From Alicyclobacillus sacchari (lineage in GTDB: Bacteria; Bacillota; Bacilli; Alicyclobacillales; Alicyclobacillaceae), in NCBI RefSeq assembly GCF_004366795.1, contig NZ_SORF01000005.1:62001-126000 (forward strand): a DNA stretch of 64,000 nucleotides, in the 5' to 3' direction. Positions 17,261 to 26,483 of the stretch are shown here, in pieces; the stretch's first letter is position 1, and each line of letters starts with the position of its first letter. The position numbers were made by a program, and so were the translations under genes. The notes beneath the pieces are model-generated. The model was not told the origin of the DNA and did no database searches. It saw only the letters and a list, made by a program, of their open reading frames with translations.

Positions 17261-17710
17261 TCAAGCGTTTGGGTGGTATTTTTGCAGGGATTTTTCCAAT
17301 GCATCCAACGCGGTTTGGAGCTTGCTATACGCTGATGCCGGTGCGCCTTCGCCATTGATAGCATCGGCTATCGTCACGACGGCCTCGGCTTGTTCAAACA
17401 GAATGCCATTTGGAGAACTTGGCGCACTGCTGGTGCCCAGGTCCGTGATCGTCTCAAGCTGTTGATCATAACTGACATTGCGATTTTCCGCGATGGTCTT
17501 CGAAACACCATGATAAATCGTTTCACACACCTGGTACAGATGCGGGTTGACGGGCTGTTTCTCCGCTGTCCCGATGGCCGTTTGATTCGATCCGCCATTT
17601 GATACGGTTTGATTCACTGCCACCGTGTTCGTTGGAGCGGATTGCGCTGTGCCACAGCCAGCGGTCAGCAAAAACATACAGCAAAATGGCCAAATCCAAC
17701 GTTTCGGCAC
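17261..17710 (-). CDS. Small lipoprotein of unknown function
   Basis: The 149-residue protein has a lipoprotein signal (WPFCCMFLLTAGC, lipobox LTAGC). A Thr/Asn/Ser-rich spacer and a mostly helical C-terminal half follow, with no motif I recognise. It should be anchored to the outer face of the membrane. The GTG start at 17710 has AGGAG nine bases upstream. It is followed downstream by the terminator shared with the beta-mannosidase gene. No function can be proposed. Confidence 0.7.
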   Translation of the reverse strand: MPKRWIWPFCCMFLLTAGCGTAQSAPTNTVAVNQTVSNGGSNQTAIGTAEKQPVNPHLYQVCETIYHGVSKTIAENRNVSYDQQLETITDLGTSSAPSSPNGILFEQAEAVVTIADAINGEGAPASAYSKLQTALDALEKSLQKYHPNA

Positions 17711-17740
17711 ACGCTATCTCTCCTCACGTCTATCATCTAA

Positions 17741-17775
17741 ACACAAAGCCGCCGATTCGCGACTGCGAATCGACG
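17741..17775 (-). terminator. Terminator of the ferredoxin gene
   Basis: GATTCGC-GACT-GCGAATC forms a perfect stem, extended by CC/GG outside. On the minus strand it is followed by GGCTTTGTGTTT. It lies just past the ferredoxin stop. Confidence 0.5.
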
Positions 17776-17790
17776 GCACCTTCCATACGC

Positions 17791-18027
17791 TTACTTCTTG
17801 AAGAAATCTGCATTCTTTTGGATGAAATCTTTTTCATCCTCTGGAACGAAATCTTCTTGAAAAATCGCGCTAACCGGACAAACCGGCTCGCACGCAGCGC
17901 AATCGATGCACAAATCCGGATCGATATAGTACTGATCTGGACCTTCATGGATTGCGTCAACCGGACAGGTTTCAACACAATCCGCAGCCTTCTCGCCGAT
18001 GCAAGGCGAGGTGATGACAAACGGCAT
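17791..18027 (-). CDS. 7Fe-type ferredoxin
   Basis: This 78-residue electron carrier begins MPFVITSPC. The first cluster motif is C-IGEKAAD-C-VET-CP, with a loop spacing typical of the [3Fe-4S]/[4Fe-4S] bacterial type. The second is C-IDC-AAC-EPV-CP. The ending with FIQKNADFF matches ferredoxins of thermoacidophilic bacilli and Thermus. ATG 18027 has AAGGAGG nine bases upstream. It appears monocistronic, with its own promoter at 18075-18104. Confidence 0.92.
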   Translation of the reverse strand: MPFVITSPCIGEKAADCVETCPVDAIHEGPDQYYIDPDLCIDCAACEPVCPVSAIFQEDFVPEDEKDFIQKNADFFKK

Positions 18028-18074
18028 TCGTATAATCCTCCTTCGGAGCAAAGTCAGGATGATGTCCTATTAGA

Positions 18075-18104
18075 GATATACATCAAATCTATAGGAAAAC
18101 TCAA
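18075..18104 (-). promoter_or_regulatory. Predicted ferredoxin promoter
   Basis: On the minus strand TTGAGT (18104-18099), 18 bp, TATATC (18080-18075). Confidence 0.45.
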
Positions 18105-18240
18105 ACGAAATCTTTGTGGCAATTTATTACGAACCACGCATGAAGTTTTCCACGCAAATACGAAATACAGAGTCACCAAGGGATTTTAACACTTACTTCA
18201 CTATGTCCAAGCATACGCCTCTCATCTGTACACGCATAGA

Positions 18241-19296
18241 TTAGACACGACTCCCGCGTGAATGTCCGTGAGGAAACACGAAATATTTTGCCACACCAAT
18301 GCGAACCCATGTTCCAGGGGCCAAACCACGGCTTTCCTGGCTCGGGACGTGAGCCTCCCACACTTCATCCTGCTTGGAACGAAGCCACAGGGCGCTGTAC
18401 GCCCCTCGAAAGGCCGCTCGCACCACGTGCGCCTGGGCCTTGTCAGGTTCGACAGCTTCAAGCCGCATGTCTTTGGGTCGCACCACCACCGTGACCGGCG
18501 TACCGTCGGCGATCGTAGAATCAACAGGATAGTGAGAATCTCCGATGGCAATGGCACCATGTTGCACATGACAGTCCCACACGTTCGATTCTCCAATAAA
18601 GGATGCCACGAATAATGTTCTCGGTTGTTCGTATACCTCATATGGTGTGGATAGTTGTTCCATTTGTCCGTCATGTAAGACGAGCACACGATCCGCAATT
18701 TCCAGCGCTTCCTCCTGATCATGAGTCACAAAGAGGCTTGTCACGCCCATTTCTTCGTGAACTTGACGAACAAATTTACGAAGTTCTCTCCGTATCTGCG
18801 TGTCGATTGCCGCAAAAGGTTCGTCGAGCAGAAGTACTTGCGGTCGCGGTGCCAACGCCCGCGCCAACGCGACTCTCTGCTGTTGCCCTCCAGACAATTC
18901 GCTGGGAAATCGGTTCGTATATGACTCGAGCCTCATGAAGCGAAGAAGCTCTCGTACACGATCGTCTATGACTTCCTTAGGCAGCTTTTGCCCCTTCAAC
19001 CCAAACGATATGTTGTCATAAACAGTCATGTGTTGAAACAGCGCGTAGTTTTGAAACACAAGGCCCACATGGCGCTGCTGCGGCGGCAAATCTGTCATAC
19101 GCTTGCCGTCTATCCATACATCGCCGCTGGTTGGACGTTCCAGTCCGGCAATAAGACGGAGAACAGTGGTTTTCCCGCTTCCACTCGGTCCAAGCAGTCC
19201 AACCATTTCCCCGCTTCGAATTTGAAAAGACAGGTTTCGGACGGATCGGGTACCAGCCGGATACATTTTTTCAACGTCCACGAATTCAATGGCCAA
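18241..19296 (-). CDS. cysA: Sulfate/thiosulfate ABC transporter ATP-binding protein
   Basis: The 351-residue ATPase has Walker A GPSGSGKTT, Q-loop VGLVFQNYALF, signature LSGGQQQR and Walker B LLLDEPFAAID. The C-terminal regulatory domain (VRPKDMRLE) is of the CysA/PotA type. It drives the two permeases encoded just upstream. I chose TTG 19296 (AIEFVDVEKMYPAG), with AAGGA nine bases upstream and an 11-bp overlap with cysW. A TTG at 19314 would add six residues. The operon order sbp-cysT-cysW-cysA fixes the substrate as sulfate, with thiosulfate possible. Confidence 0.92.
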   Translation of the reverse strand: MAIEFVDVEKMYPAGTRSVRNLSFQIRSGEMVGLLGPSGSGKTTVLRLIAGLERPTSGDVWIDGKRMTDLPPQQRHVGLVFQNYALFQHMTVYDNISFGLKGQKLPKEVIDDRVRELLRFMRLESYTNRFPSELSGGQQQRVALARALAPRPQVLLLDEPFAAIDTQIRRELRKFVRQVHEEMGVTSLFVTHDQEEALEIADRVLVLHDGQMEQLSTPYEVYEQPRTLFVASFIGESNVWDCHVQHGAIAIGDSHYPVDSTIADGTPVTVVVRPKDMRLEAVEPDKAQAHVVRAAFRGAYSALWLRSKQDEVWEAHVPSQESRGLAPGTWVRIGVAKYFVFPHGHSRGSRV

Positions 19297-20098
19297 GCAA
19301 ATCCATCCTTCCAAGTCGTTTCAGGAGTTGTAGCACCAAAATCAGAACGAAGGATACGATAGCCAAGACAGCGGAAGCGGCATACGCAGCTTGCATCTCG
19401 TTGTTGACCGACGCTTGATAGACAAAGAGCGTGGCCGTCTCCGTGACCATCACAATGCTACCCGATACGACGAGCACGGCGCCGAACTCACCAAACGACC
19501 GTGCTATGGTCAAAGCCAATCCGTACAGCAGACTCCACTTTAACTGTGGTAGCCATATTCGCCACAGTGTCCGCCACGGCGAGGCTCCCAACACGTGCGC
19601 CGCTTGTTCTTGAGTATCACCGATTGCCCGAATGGCTGTCACCGCCTCATGCACTATGAAGGGAAACGTCACAAAGACGGTGGCAAGAACCATACCCGGA
19701 AATGCGAACGCGACTTTAACATGTACGTCTGCGAGCAACTCTCCAAGCAATGCATTCGGTCCGTATACGATGATGAGCGCAAGACCCGCAACGACTGGAG
19801 ATACGGACAGAGGGAGTTCGACGATCCAGCACACAACGCGCCACCCCGGAATCGATCGCTTGGCAATCCAAAATGACACAGGAACACCTAGTCCCAGATT
19901 GATAAAAAGAGTAACTAGCGTAATTTCACCCGTCAGCCTCAGTGCAAATCGTGCTTCCTGCGAAGTGATGCTTTGCCAGAACGGGCACCATCCACTCGCA
20001 AGTGCACCCACGAGCACCGCTACAAAGGGAATACCCACGAACACAAGGAGCCACACCAAAGCAAGGGCTGATCCAGACACTCGCCAAAACCTAGACAT
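19286..20098 (-). CDS. cysW: Sulfate ABC transporter permease CysW
   Basis: The 270-residue permease has six hydrophobic segments and the BPD_transp_1 EAA loop at GDTQEQAAHVLGASPWRTLWRI. FGEFGAVLVVSGS is the CysW/CysT signature. It forms the heterodimeric channel with CysT. Its start overlaps the cysT stop by eight bases and its stop overlaps cysA, so the four genes are translationally linked. It is assigned CysW rather than CysT by gene order. Confidence 0.9.
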   Translation of the reverse strand: MSRFWRVSGSALALVWLLVFVGIPFVAVLVGALASGWCPFWQSITSQEARFALRLTGEITLVTLFINLGLGVPVSFWIAKRSIPGWRVVCWIVELPLSVSPVVAGLALIIVYGPNALLGELLADVHVKVAFAFPGMVLATVFVTFPFIVHEAVTAIRAIGDTQEQAAHVLGASPWRTLWRIWLPQLKWSLLYGLALTIARSFGEFGAVLVVSGSIVMVTETATLFVYQASVNNEMQAAYAASAVLAIVSFVLILVLQLLKRLGRMDLLGH

Positions 20099-20933
20099 GA
20101 TTCGCCTCTCCCTCAGACCTTATCCATGCAGTAGACCTTCTTTTACCCAAAAGCATCATGAGGCGAGCTTCCATGCCGATCGCGACAGCACAGAGCAGCA
20201 TCAACACGACTGCAGCCGCAGCCGCGCCGTGTTGGTCGTAGTTTTCGAGCAAACCATAGATATAAACGGCTGCTACCTCAGTGTGCATGGGTTTACTACC
20301 GGAGACGATAACCACGGAACCAAATTCGATCATCGCCCGCGTCAAGGTAAGTACAAAGGCGCTCCCCACGGCATGGCGAAGTACAGGCAGAATAATGGTC
20401 AGCCAAACGCGATGAGTTGGCGCACCAAGCACCCATGCAGCCTCCTCCTGCCGTCTATCCAGGGTCTGGATCGCTGGTTGTAGAGCACGCACAGCGTAAG
20501 GAACCGTGACAAACAATAAAGCGACCAGGATTCCGAGCCTCGTGTAGATGATGGCGATGCCATGAGAACTCAACCACTTCCCCACAGGTGAAACCGGTCC
20601 ATACAAGAGAACCAGCATGAGGCCTGACACAGCTGTTGGAATAGCGAGCGGGAGATCAATGATTGCATCCAACGCGAAGGAAACTGGGGATTTCCACCTC
20701 TCCAGAGCGATGGCGATTAGAAGTCCCATCGCCGTGTTCAGACATGCCGTCAGAATGGAGAAATTCACGGTCAGTTCAAAGGCACGGATGGCAATCGGGC
20801 TTGTCACCGCTTGCGCAAATGCGCCCCACCCCCCAGCGAAGGCCTGCTCAAACACCGCTCCCAGCGGCAAGACAAAAATCAGAATGAGCGCCACAGAAAC
20901 GAAGGAAAACAGAGCTGCCCGATTCAAGCGCAT
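20091..20933 (-). CDS. cysT: Sulfate ABC transporter permease CysT
   Basis: This 280-residue permease has six hydrophobic segments. The motif DLPLAIPTAVSGLML is characteristic of CysT, the EAA loop lies at RRQEEAAWVLGAPTHRVW, and IEFGSVVIVSGSKP corresponds to the FGxxxVVSG signature. The ATG overlaps the stop of the sulfate-binding protein gene (TGATG). It forms the membrane channel together with CysW. Confidence 0.9.
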   Translation of the reverse strand: MRLNRAALFSFVSVALILIFVLPLGAVFEQAFAGGWGAFAQAVTSPIAIRAFELTVNFSILTACLNTAMGLLIAIALERWKSPVSFALDAIIDLPLAIPTAVSGLMLVLLYGPVSPVGKWLSSHGIAIIYTRLGILVALLFVTVPYAVRALQPAIQTLDRRQEEAAWVLGAPTHRVWLTIILPVLRHAVGSAFVLTLTRAMIEFGSVVIVSGSKPMHTEVAAVYIYGLLENYDQHGAAAAAVVLMLLCAVAIGMEARLMMLLGKRRSTAWIRSEGEANHV

Positions 20934-22003
20934 CAGCGATTCCCCAAAACCTGGTTCCAGATTCCATTGGAACTATATAAAGTGTTGTTTATGTTGCTCC
21001 AACCGCCCACATCCGCCACAGTAAACAAGTCGGCGGGCGTTTGGAACTGCTTCGCCGCTTGTGATTTGAGAGCCGGATTTACCGGGCGGAAGCCGTATTG
21101 CATAAACACGCGCTGTGCCTGCGGTTGTTCGAGCCAGTTGATAAACGCCTGCGCTACTTCCCGATCCCCGTGAGCATCCGCATTCTTATCGACCAGTGCA
21201 ATAGGATTTTCAATCAGCATAGTCGACGACGGAAGAACTTCAGAAAAGTTTTTCAAGTCGTTGCTCTTCTCAAGAATTTCGTTCTCATAACTTACGCATG
21301 CGTCTCCCACTCCGTTGACAAACGTAGTCATGGATGCTTCACCGGACTTGTCAAGTACTTGCACATTTTTCACGACTGAGGATAACAACGCCTGAGCCTT
21401 GCCCGCAGATCCATGCCGTAATGTTGCATAGTAGATAGCATTCACGTCCCACTTCGCCCCTCCCGATGTTGCGGGATTAGGAAGATCCACGATCACGCCG
21501 GATTTTGCAAGATCAGCCCACGTTTTGATATGTTTCGGATTGCCTTTACGTACAGCAATGGCGACGACAGAGTCCGTAACGATTCCGTGAGTAGGGGTAC
21601 CCTCCCAATAATGGGTAATCAATCCTGCTTTTTGAATCTTTTCGATGTCAGACTCAAGAGACAAAGCTGCAACATCTACCGGCAATCCGTTTGCGATAGC
21701 CGTGGCCTCCGCGCCGGATGCATCAAACGAGGCTTGAAAGCGCACCGTCTGCCCCGTCTTTTGTTTCCAGTATGTTTGGAACATTGGAAACAGTTTTTGT
21801 TCATAAATTTGCTGAGTGACACTATACGAGCCAAAATAAAGCGTGACCACTTTCCCACGCACATCATGTTGCGATGTGACAGAAGCGCTGGCCGTGTTCG
21901 GCGATGTCAATGAAGAGCCTGTGGTGCCGCATCCGCTGGCTAGACCAAATACGATGCCCAGCGCAATACCAACACGAGTAGATTTCCCCCATACACTGTT
22001 CAT
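20933..22003 (-). CDS. sbp: Sulfate-binding lipoprotein
   Basis: The 356-residue extracellular receptor has a lipoprotein signal ending LASGC. The body matches the sulfate-binding family: VTLYFGSYSVTQQIYEQKLFP, GLPVDVAALSLESDIEKI, AVRKGNPKHIKTWADL and the late YGFRPVNP. It captures sulfate for CysTWA. It is the first gene of the operon, with a promoter carrying a perfect TTGACA. AGGGGG lies twelve bases before ATG 22003, rather far. The neighbouring flavin monooxygenase pair hints at a wider sulfur-acquisition theme. Confidence 0.93.
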   Translation of the reverse strand: MNSVWGKSTRVGIALGIVFGLASGCGTTGSSLTSPNTASASVTSQHDVRGKVVTLYFGSYSVTQQIYEQKLFPMFQTYWKQKTGQTVRFQASFDASGAEATAIANGLPVDVAALSLESDIEKIQKAGLITHYWEGTPTHGIVTDSVVAIAVRKGNPKHIKTWADLAKSGVIVDLPNPATSGGAKWDVNAIYYATLRHGSAGKAQALLSSVVKNVQVLDKSGEASMTTFVNGVGDACVSYENEILEKSNDLKNFSEVLPSSTMLIENPIALVDKNADAHGDREVAQAFINWLEQPQAQRVFMQYGFRPVNPALKSQAAKQFQTPADLFTVADVGGWSNINNTLYSSNGIWNQVLGNR

Positions 22004-22047
22004 CCCGATTCGATACCCCCTGAACTGAATTCATATCAGACACCTTA

Positions 22048-22076
22048 ATTCTCATTAATCCGATTTTATTTGTCAA
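22048..22076 (-). promoter_or_regulatory. Predicted promoter of the sulfate transport operon
   Basis: On the minus strand TTGACA (22076-22071), 17 bp, GAGAAT (22053-22048). The leader is only about 40 nt, so no SAM riboswitch or other large leader element is present. Confidence 0.6.
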
Positions 22077-22297
22077 ATTTATGATGACAACGTGATAAGT
22101 ACGATGTCATGACATCTTGTTCACGTGTGAGCGTCGAATCTTCAACATCTTGAGGATGCGCTCTGGCAAGCGGTCGGAGCACGGCGGCGAGTGCGCCACG
22201 CTCCTTTCAAGTTGCATACATCCGAAAACGGGGTATCAGGTGGCCTCGTTCTGAGTCCATCTCATGATCGTGCGCGATCGAAACCGGACCCACGCAG

Positions 22298-22327
22298 AAA
22301 AAAAACGCCGTCGCAATGGGCGACGGC
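22298..22327 (-). terminator. Terminator after the flavin monooxygenase gene
   Basis: GCCGTCGC (22307-22314) pairs with GCGACGGC (22320-22327). Read on the minus strand it is followed by G and eight T residues. It separates the ATP-grasp/monooxygenase pair from the sulfate operon. Confidence 0.85.
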
Positions 22328-22443
22328 AAAGATTTGGGGTGATTTTGCATGAAACGCCGGGATTGAGTCCCTGCTCAAAACCACTATACACGTTCTGTGT
22401 AAAAAACCTATGGCCATTTTGTAAATCTATTGTCGGGAGAAGC

Positions 22444-23499
22444 CTACGCCATGATCCCCTCGTTCTTTCTCAATTCGGAAACACGTGGCATCACTTGTTC
22501 CGCAAACCGCTCCATTTCCTCTAACTGCGGTGAACATTGAAGAAGCAACAGGTCCAGGCCAACCTGTTCATATTCCACGAGACGGCGGGCAATCATGTCT
22601 GGCGTGCCAATCAGCTGCGGTCGCAAACCGCGGTTTGATACCGAATAGTCGTACAGACGAATCTGCTGCTCGAGTTGTGACATTTGAACAAAGTCGTCCA
22701 TACTTGCATAGGCATCGCCGGAGCGTAGCGTTGTGATCCTGTCCAATTCGGCTTGCGCTTCTTCCTCGGTGTCGCGACAAATCACATAAGCTGCCATGCC
22801 AAACGATTCGAGCGGCGGCAAGCCTTTGCGATCGCGACGTGTCTTCATGTCGGCAATTTTCTGGGCAATTTCCTCCACAGTACCCCCATGCATGACATAG
22901 GCGTCACACATCGAGGCAATCATGTCCTTCCCTGCTTCGCTTTCGCCCCCCGCATAAAGACGAGGATATGGGTGTTGCACTGGCTTCGGCTGCAAGTGTG
23001 CATTCTGAACACGATATCGCTCACCTTCGTAGGTAAACGAATCCTGCGTCCACATCCCTTTCATCACTTCGATAAACTCCCGCGTGCGAGCGTATCGATC
23101 GTCATGTTCGGTGAAAATACCTCCATACTGACGAGCTTCCTCCGCCCACCACGCGGACACGATGTTGAGGGTAAAACGTCCTTTGCTCAGTTGATCGATG
23201 TTGGCCGCCATCTTTGCGGCAACTGCTGGATTGTGGTAAGCGGGCCGAATCGCCGTCATGATCTCAAGTCTCTCGGTGACAGCCGCGATCGCGCTGGCTG
23301 TTGTCCAAGCCTCCAGACTCGGTTCCTCCGGCCCTTTAATGTCATTCAAATAGAGTTCGGCAATCAAGGTGACGTCGTAGCCTATGCGTTCAGCCTGGAC
23401 AGCGACCCGCTTTGCGTAGTCAAATGTCGGCGGCATGGTCTCATCGTCGACATTGCGCAGCCATCCTCCAAAAATCGGCAACCAAAACCCATATCTCAT
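22444..23499 (-). CDS. LLM-class FMN-dependent monooxygenase (SsuD-like)
   Basis: The 351-residue protein is a luciferase-like TIM barrel that uses reduced FMN and oxygen. It starts MRYGFWLPIFGGWLRNVDDE. The family blocks are AYHNPAVAAKMAANIDQLSKGR, NIVSAWWAEEARQYG, YARTREFIEVMKGMW and QLIGTPDMIARRLVEYE. Relatives desulfonate alkanesulfonates or oxidise sulfones; others act on unrelated substrates. The nearby sulfate operon makes an organosulfur substrate plausible, not proven. The start overlaps the ATP-grasp stop by four bases (ATGA), so the two are translated together. Reduced flavin could come from any flavin reductase, for example the one at 27818. Confidence 0.88.
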   Translation of the reverse strand: MRYGFWLPIFGGWLRNVDDETMPPTFDYAKRVAVQAERIGYDVTLIAELYLNDIKGPEEPSLEAWTTASAIAAVTERLEIMTAIRPAYHNPAVAAKMAANIDQLSKGRFTLNIVSAWWAEEARQYGGIFTEHDDRYARTREFIEVMKGMWTQDSFTYEGERYRVQNAHLQPKPVQHPYPRLYAGGESEAGKDMIASMCDAYVMHGGTVEEIAQKIADMKTRRDRKGLPPLESFGMAAYVICRDTEEEAQAELDRITTLRSGDAYASMDDFVQMSQLEQQIRLYDYSVSNRGLRPQLIGTPDMIARRLVEYEQVGLDLLLLQCSPQLEEMERFAEQVMPRVSELRKNEGIMA

Positions 23500-24467
23500 G
23501 TCGTGGTAACCCCCTCGTTCGCCGCCGATGCGTACGCCAAGTTGTTCAGCTCTTGCTTCAAGAACGTAGCTACCGCGAGCATGCCATAAATGCCTGCCCG
23601 CACTTCCGCATCGCTGTTGTAATTGGTATTCGTGTTGATATCGTACGTATAGACGCGCCCGCTGCGGTCACGGATCGACTCAATACCAGCGACGAGAATG
23701 CCGTTGGCCGCCAGCATGCGTTCATACGACTCGATCCACTCGTGAGGGTGTCCCTCCACGATCTCAAACTTTGGCCGCATCCCGCTCTCTCCGACGGGAC
23801 AGAACATATCCCCAATTTGACACGAATCCGCAGGGCACAGTTCAAATCCTTCTGATGTATCCACGCGAACGGCATACAGAAATTTGCCACCCACAAACTC
23901 GCAACGTGTGATGGTCGCATCGGGAGATTCAATATACTCCTGGATAATCCATACACCGTCTACAGGCGCGTCATACGCGCCCTTGGCGAGCATGGCTTCC
24001 AGGCTTGCCACATCGCGAAACAACTGCACACCCAGCCCTTTACCGGCGCGATTGTGTTTCACAATATACGGCCGGCCGGCGAATGCCTGTGCTGCCGCCG
24101 TCAATTGCTCTTCCCCGACGGCGATGCTGGTCCTGGGCGAAGGGATCCCGGCGCGCCAGAGCGCCATCGCCTGATGTGCTTTGCTGATTTCGATCTGCAG
24201 TGCTTGACTGCCATTGATCACACGACGTCCATGACTTTCCAACCAGGCCAGAACCGCAGTCGTATATTCAACCGCATAACGGTGATCTCGCGTGTGTGAA
24301 GACGCACTCATCCGACTATAAAACACACCTTCTGGCGGAACGCTCGACAAATCCAACTGCCCCTGTGCCAAGTCCCAAGTTTCGTACGGTACAGAAAGCT
24401 CGTCGAGGCGTCGCGTCAGATGAATCGTCCACTCTGGATTTTCATGTAAAATATATACTTTCTTCAA
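23496..24467 (-). CDS. RimK-like ATP-grasp ligase
   Basis: ATP-grasp enzymes join a carboxylate to an amine or thiol through an acyl-phosphate. This 323-residue protein has the fold's nucleotide-binding strand (RPYIVKHNRAGKGLGVQLF), the VWIIQEYIE hinge and the metal-binding end YTYDINTNTNYN. An N-terminal preATP-grasp part begins KKVYILHENPEW. The glycine loop and metal ligands are intact, so it should be active. The substrate is unknown; relatives modify ribosomal protein S6, amino-group carriers or peptides. TTG 24467 has GGAGG nine bases upstream. The four-base overlap with the flavin monooxygenase gene suggests consecutive steps on one molecule. Confidence 0.82.
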   Translation of the reverse strand: MKKVYILHENPEWTIHLTRRLDELSVPYETWDLAQGQLDLSSVPPEGVFYSRMSASSHTRDHRYAVEYTTAVLAWLESHGRRVINGSQALQIEISKAHQAMALWRAGIPSPRTSIAVGEEQLTAAAQAFAGRPYIVKHNRAGKGLGVQLFRDVASLEAMLAKGAYDAPVDGVWIIQEYIESPDATITRCEFVGGKFLYAVRVDTSEGFELCPADSCQIGDMFCPVGESGMRPKFEIVEGHPHEWIESYERMLAANGILVAGIESIRDRSGRVYTYDINTNTNYNSDAEVRAGIYGMLAVATFLKQELNNLAYASAANEGVTTT

Positions 24468-24699
24468 ATAAGCGCACCTCCGCTTAGACCAATGAAGCTA
24501 GTATAGCAAAATCGTTTTCGACAAACATGTGCGATCTGGTGCCAAGAGTGCGTAAACGGAAGTACCCTCCATGCCTTCCAAACGCAGATCGATATCGTCA
24601 CATTTTCGACAAAAAACGAGGCGTCATGTCCGTGTCATCAGTGCTATACATACGCTACTCTATAGTCAACGGTATGATCTTTTCAGACTATGCCCCACG

Positions 24700-24739
24700 C
24701 AAGAGCCACGCTGCATAAGCCGTGGCTCTTGTGTTTTTT
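24700..24739 (+). terminator. Orphan plus-strand intrinsic terminator
   Basis: CAAGAGCCACG and CGTGGCTCTTG form an 11-bp stem with a 10-nt loop, followed by TG and TTTTTT. No plus-strand protein gene lies upstream for more than 7 kb. It may end a small RNA transcribed within 24500-24739, or insulate pstB. Confidence 0.75.
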
Positions 24740-24791
24740 CCTTCATCTTCTCTATGCCTACTCGTTCATTTCAGCGAAACTCAATCAAAAC

Positions 24792-24808
24792 CTCACACGT
24801 CCTTAACA
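24792..24808 (+). promoter_or_regulatory. Weak Pho-box-like direct repeat upstream of pstB
   Basis: CTCACA and a perfect TTAACA are spaced 11 bp apart, the PhoP box period in bacilli. The first half is a 4-of-6 match. It is plausible only because pstB follows at 24887. Confidence 0.3.
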
Positions 24809-24886
24809 TTTCCCATGTATCGTAATGACGACAGATAGAGCAAATATCGAATCACAAGGGATTGCGCCAATTGGGGAGGACTTTGC

Positions 24887-25639
24887 ATGGGAAAATCCAT
24901 GTCTGTTCGCAACTTGAACGCATGGTACGGGACACAGCACGCATTGAAAAACATCAATATCGAATTGGCGGCCAAAATGGCAACGGCGATCATAGGTCCA
25001 TCGGGTTGCGGAAAATCGACGTTCATCCGATGTTTGAACCGGATGCATGAAACATCCCCATACGCCAAGGTTGAGGGAGATATCTTACTCGGTGACGACA
25101 ACCTGTCCGATCTCGATGCTGTGGACGTCCGACGTGTCGTGGGCATGGTATTTCAAAAACCAAACCCATTTCCGACGATGTCCATCTTCGACAACATCGC
25201 AATTGGCTTACGCCTAGGTGGAATTCGAAAACAGGCGGAACTGCGTGAACGCGTGGAACGCTCTCTGCGCATGGCTGCTCTCTGGGACGAAGTCAAGGAT
25301 CGGCTGCACAAGCCGGCGACCGCCCTTTCCGGCGGTCAACAGCAGCGTTTGTGCATCGCACGTGCACTCGCTGTCGAGCCTGATGTACTTCTGATGGACG
25401 AACCTGCGTCTGCTCTCGATCCGATATCGACCATGCGTATCGAAGAGTTGGTGGAGCAACTTAAGGCGAACTATACCGTCGTGATCGTGACGCATAACAT
25501 GCAACAGGCTGCGCGCATTGCTGATCGAACCGCCTTCTTTCTCAATGGCGAGCTGATTGAATTTGGCGAGACATCCACTCTTTTTACGAAACCTCACGAT
25601 AAACGAACCGAAGACTACATCACCGGTCGTTTTGGCTAA
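24887..25639 (+). CDS. pstB: Phosphate ABC transporter ATP-binding protein
   Basis: The 250-residue ATPase has Walker [10 protein letters not shown], the PstB-specific [11 protein letters not shown]-loop [12 protein letters not shown], signature LSGGQQQR and Walker [13 protein letters not shown]. It powers phosphate uptake through PstC/PstA. ATG 24887 follows GGGGAGGA. It is not next to the permease genes, which lie on the minus strand about 7 kb away, but forms a unit with phoU. Length and motifs are standard. Confidence 0.95.
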   Translation: MGKSMSVRNLNAWYGTQHALKNINIELAAKMATAIIGPSGCGKSTFIRCLNRMHETSPYAKVEGDILLGDDNLSDLDAVDVRRVVGMVFQKPNPFPTMSIFDNIAIGLRLGGIRKQAELRERVERSLRMAALWDEVKDRLHKPATALSGGQQQRLCIARALAVEPDVLLMDEPASALDPISTMRIEELVEQLKANYTVVIVTHNMQQAARIADRTAFFLNGELIEFGETSTLFTKPHDKRTEDYITGRFG

Positions 25640-25658
25640 TGGATAAAGGAGAATGAGG

Positions 25659-26321
25659 ATGCAGCAGCGACAAGCGTTCGACATCGCGTTAAAAGAATTG
25701 AAATGGAAGCTTCTGCGCATGGGGGGCGACATTCAAGAGGCCATTCGGCGAGCGATTGCGGCCCTGGAAACGCAAGACACCGCGTTGGCACAGGCTGTCG
25801 TCGATGGCGATGCAAACATTAACGGCCAGGATCACGACGTAGAGGATCTGTGCATCCGCCTCATTGCGACACAACAGCCTGTCGCTGGCGATCTCCGCCG
25901 GATCGTCGCCGGAATGCGGCTCGCGATGGACCTCGAACGTATGGGCGATCTCGCTGTCGACATTGCAAAATCGGTATTGCGCATGGGTGCCGCACCATCA
26001 GCACAAGCATGGGAAGATATCAGAGCAATGGCAAAGATGGTGGATGCGATGATCGCCGAAGCCCTCAATGCATACGTCGATAGTGACGTCGAGGCTGCCA
26101 AACGGTTGGCCCAGATGGACGACGAGATCGATCACCATTACCGCCATCTGGTGGAACAACTGTTCAGCCGTTCGACTTCGACCAGCGAAAATACAACCAC
26201 TCCGCAGGCCATGGCAACAGCGTTCTGTGGTCGCTATTTGGAGAGAATCGGAGATCACGTCACAAACATCGGCGAGAGCGTGATTTACATTATTTCTGGG
26301 GAACGCTCGGATTTAAACTGA
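25659..26321 (+). CDS. phoU: Phosphate transport regulator PhoU
   Basis: PhoU links the Pst transporter to the PhoR kinase and dampens the Pho response when phosphate is plentiful. The 220-residue protein has the two PhoU three-helix repeats. Metal-binding-type motifs are EDLCIRLIATQQPVAGDLR with RLAMDLERMGDLAVDIA in the first, and FCGRYLERIGDHVTNIGE in the second. Of ATG 25653 and ATG 25659 I chose the second, eight bases after AAAGGAG. It lies 20 bp after pstB, in the same transcript. Confidence 0.95.
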   Translation: MQQRQAFDIALKELKWKLLRMGGDIQEAIRRAIAALETQDTALAQAVVDGDANINGQDHDVEDLCIRLIATQQPVAGDLRRIVAGMRLAMDLERMGDLAVDIAKSVLRMGAAPSAQAWEDIRAMAKMVDAMIAEALNAYVDSDVEAAKRLAQMDDEIDHHYRHLVEQLFSRSTSTSENTTTPQAMATAFCGRYLERIGDHVTNIGESVIYIISGERSDLN

Positions 26322-26483
26322 CCACCGGCTGGGCAGGCCAGATCCGACACGATCGGCTCGTTCGTCAGGATTCGAGAATATTGTGACATAAGCTTCACAA
26401 AACTTTTTCGAAAGCGACGGTTGAACAATCCTGTTCGGTGTTACACTGATGATATCGGATGCCTGACAGGAGGAGCGAGTGCT

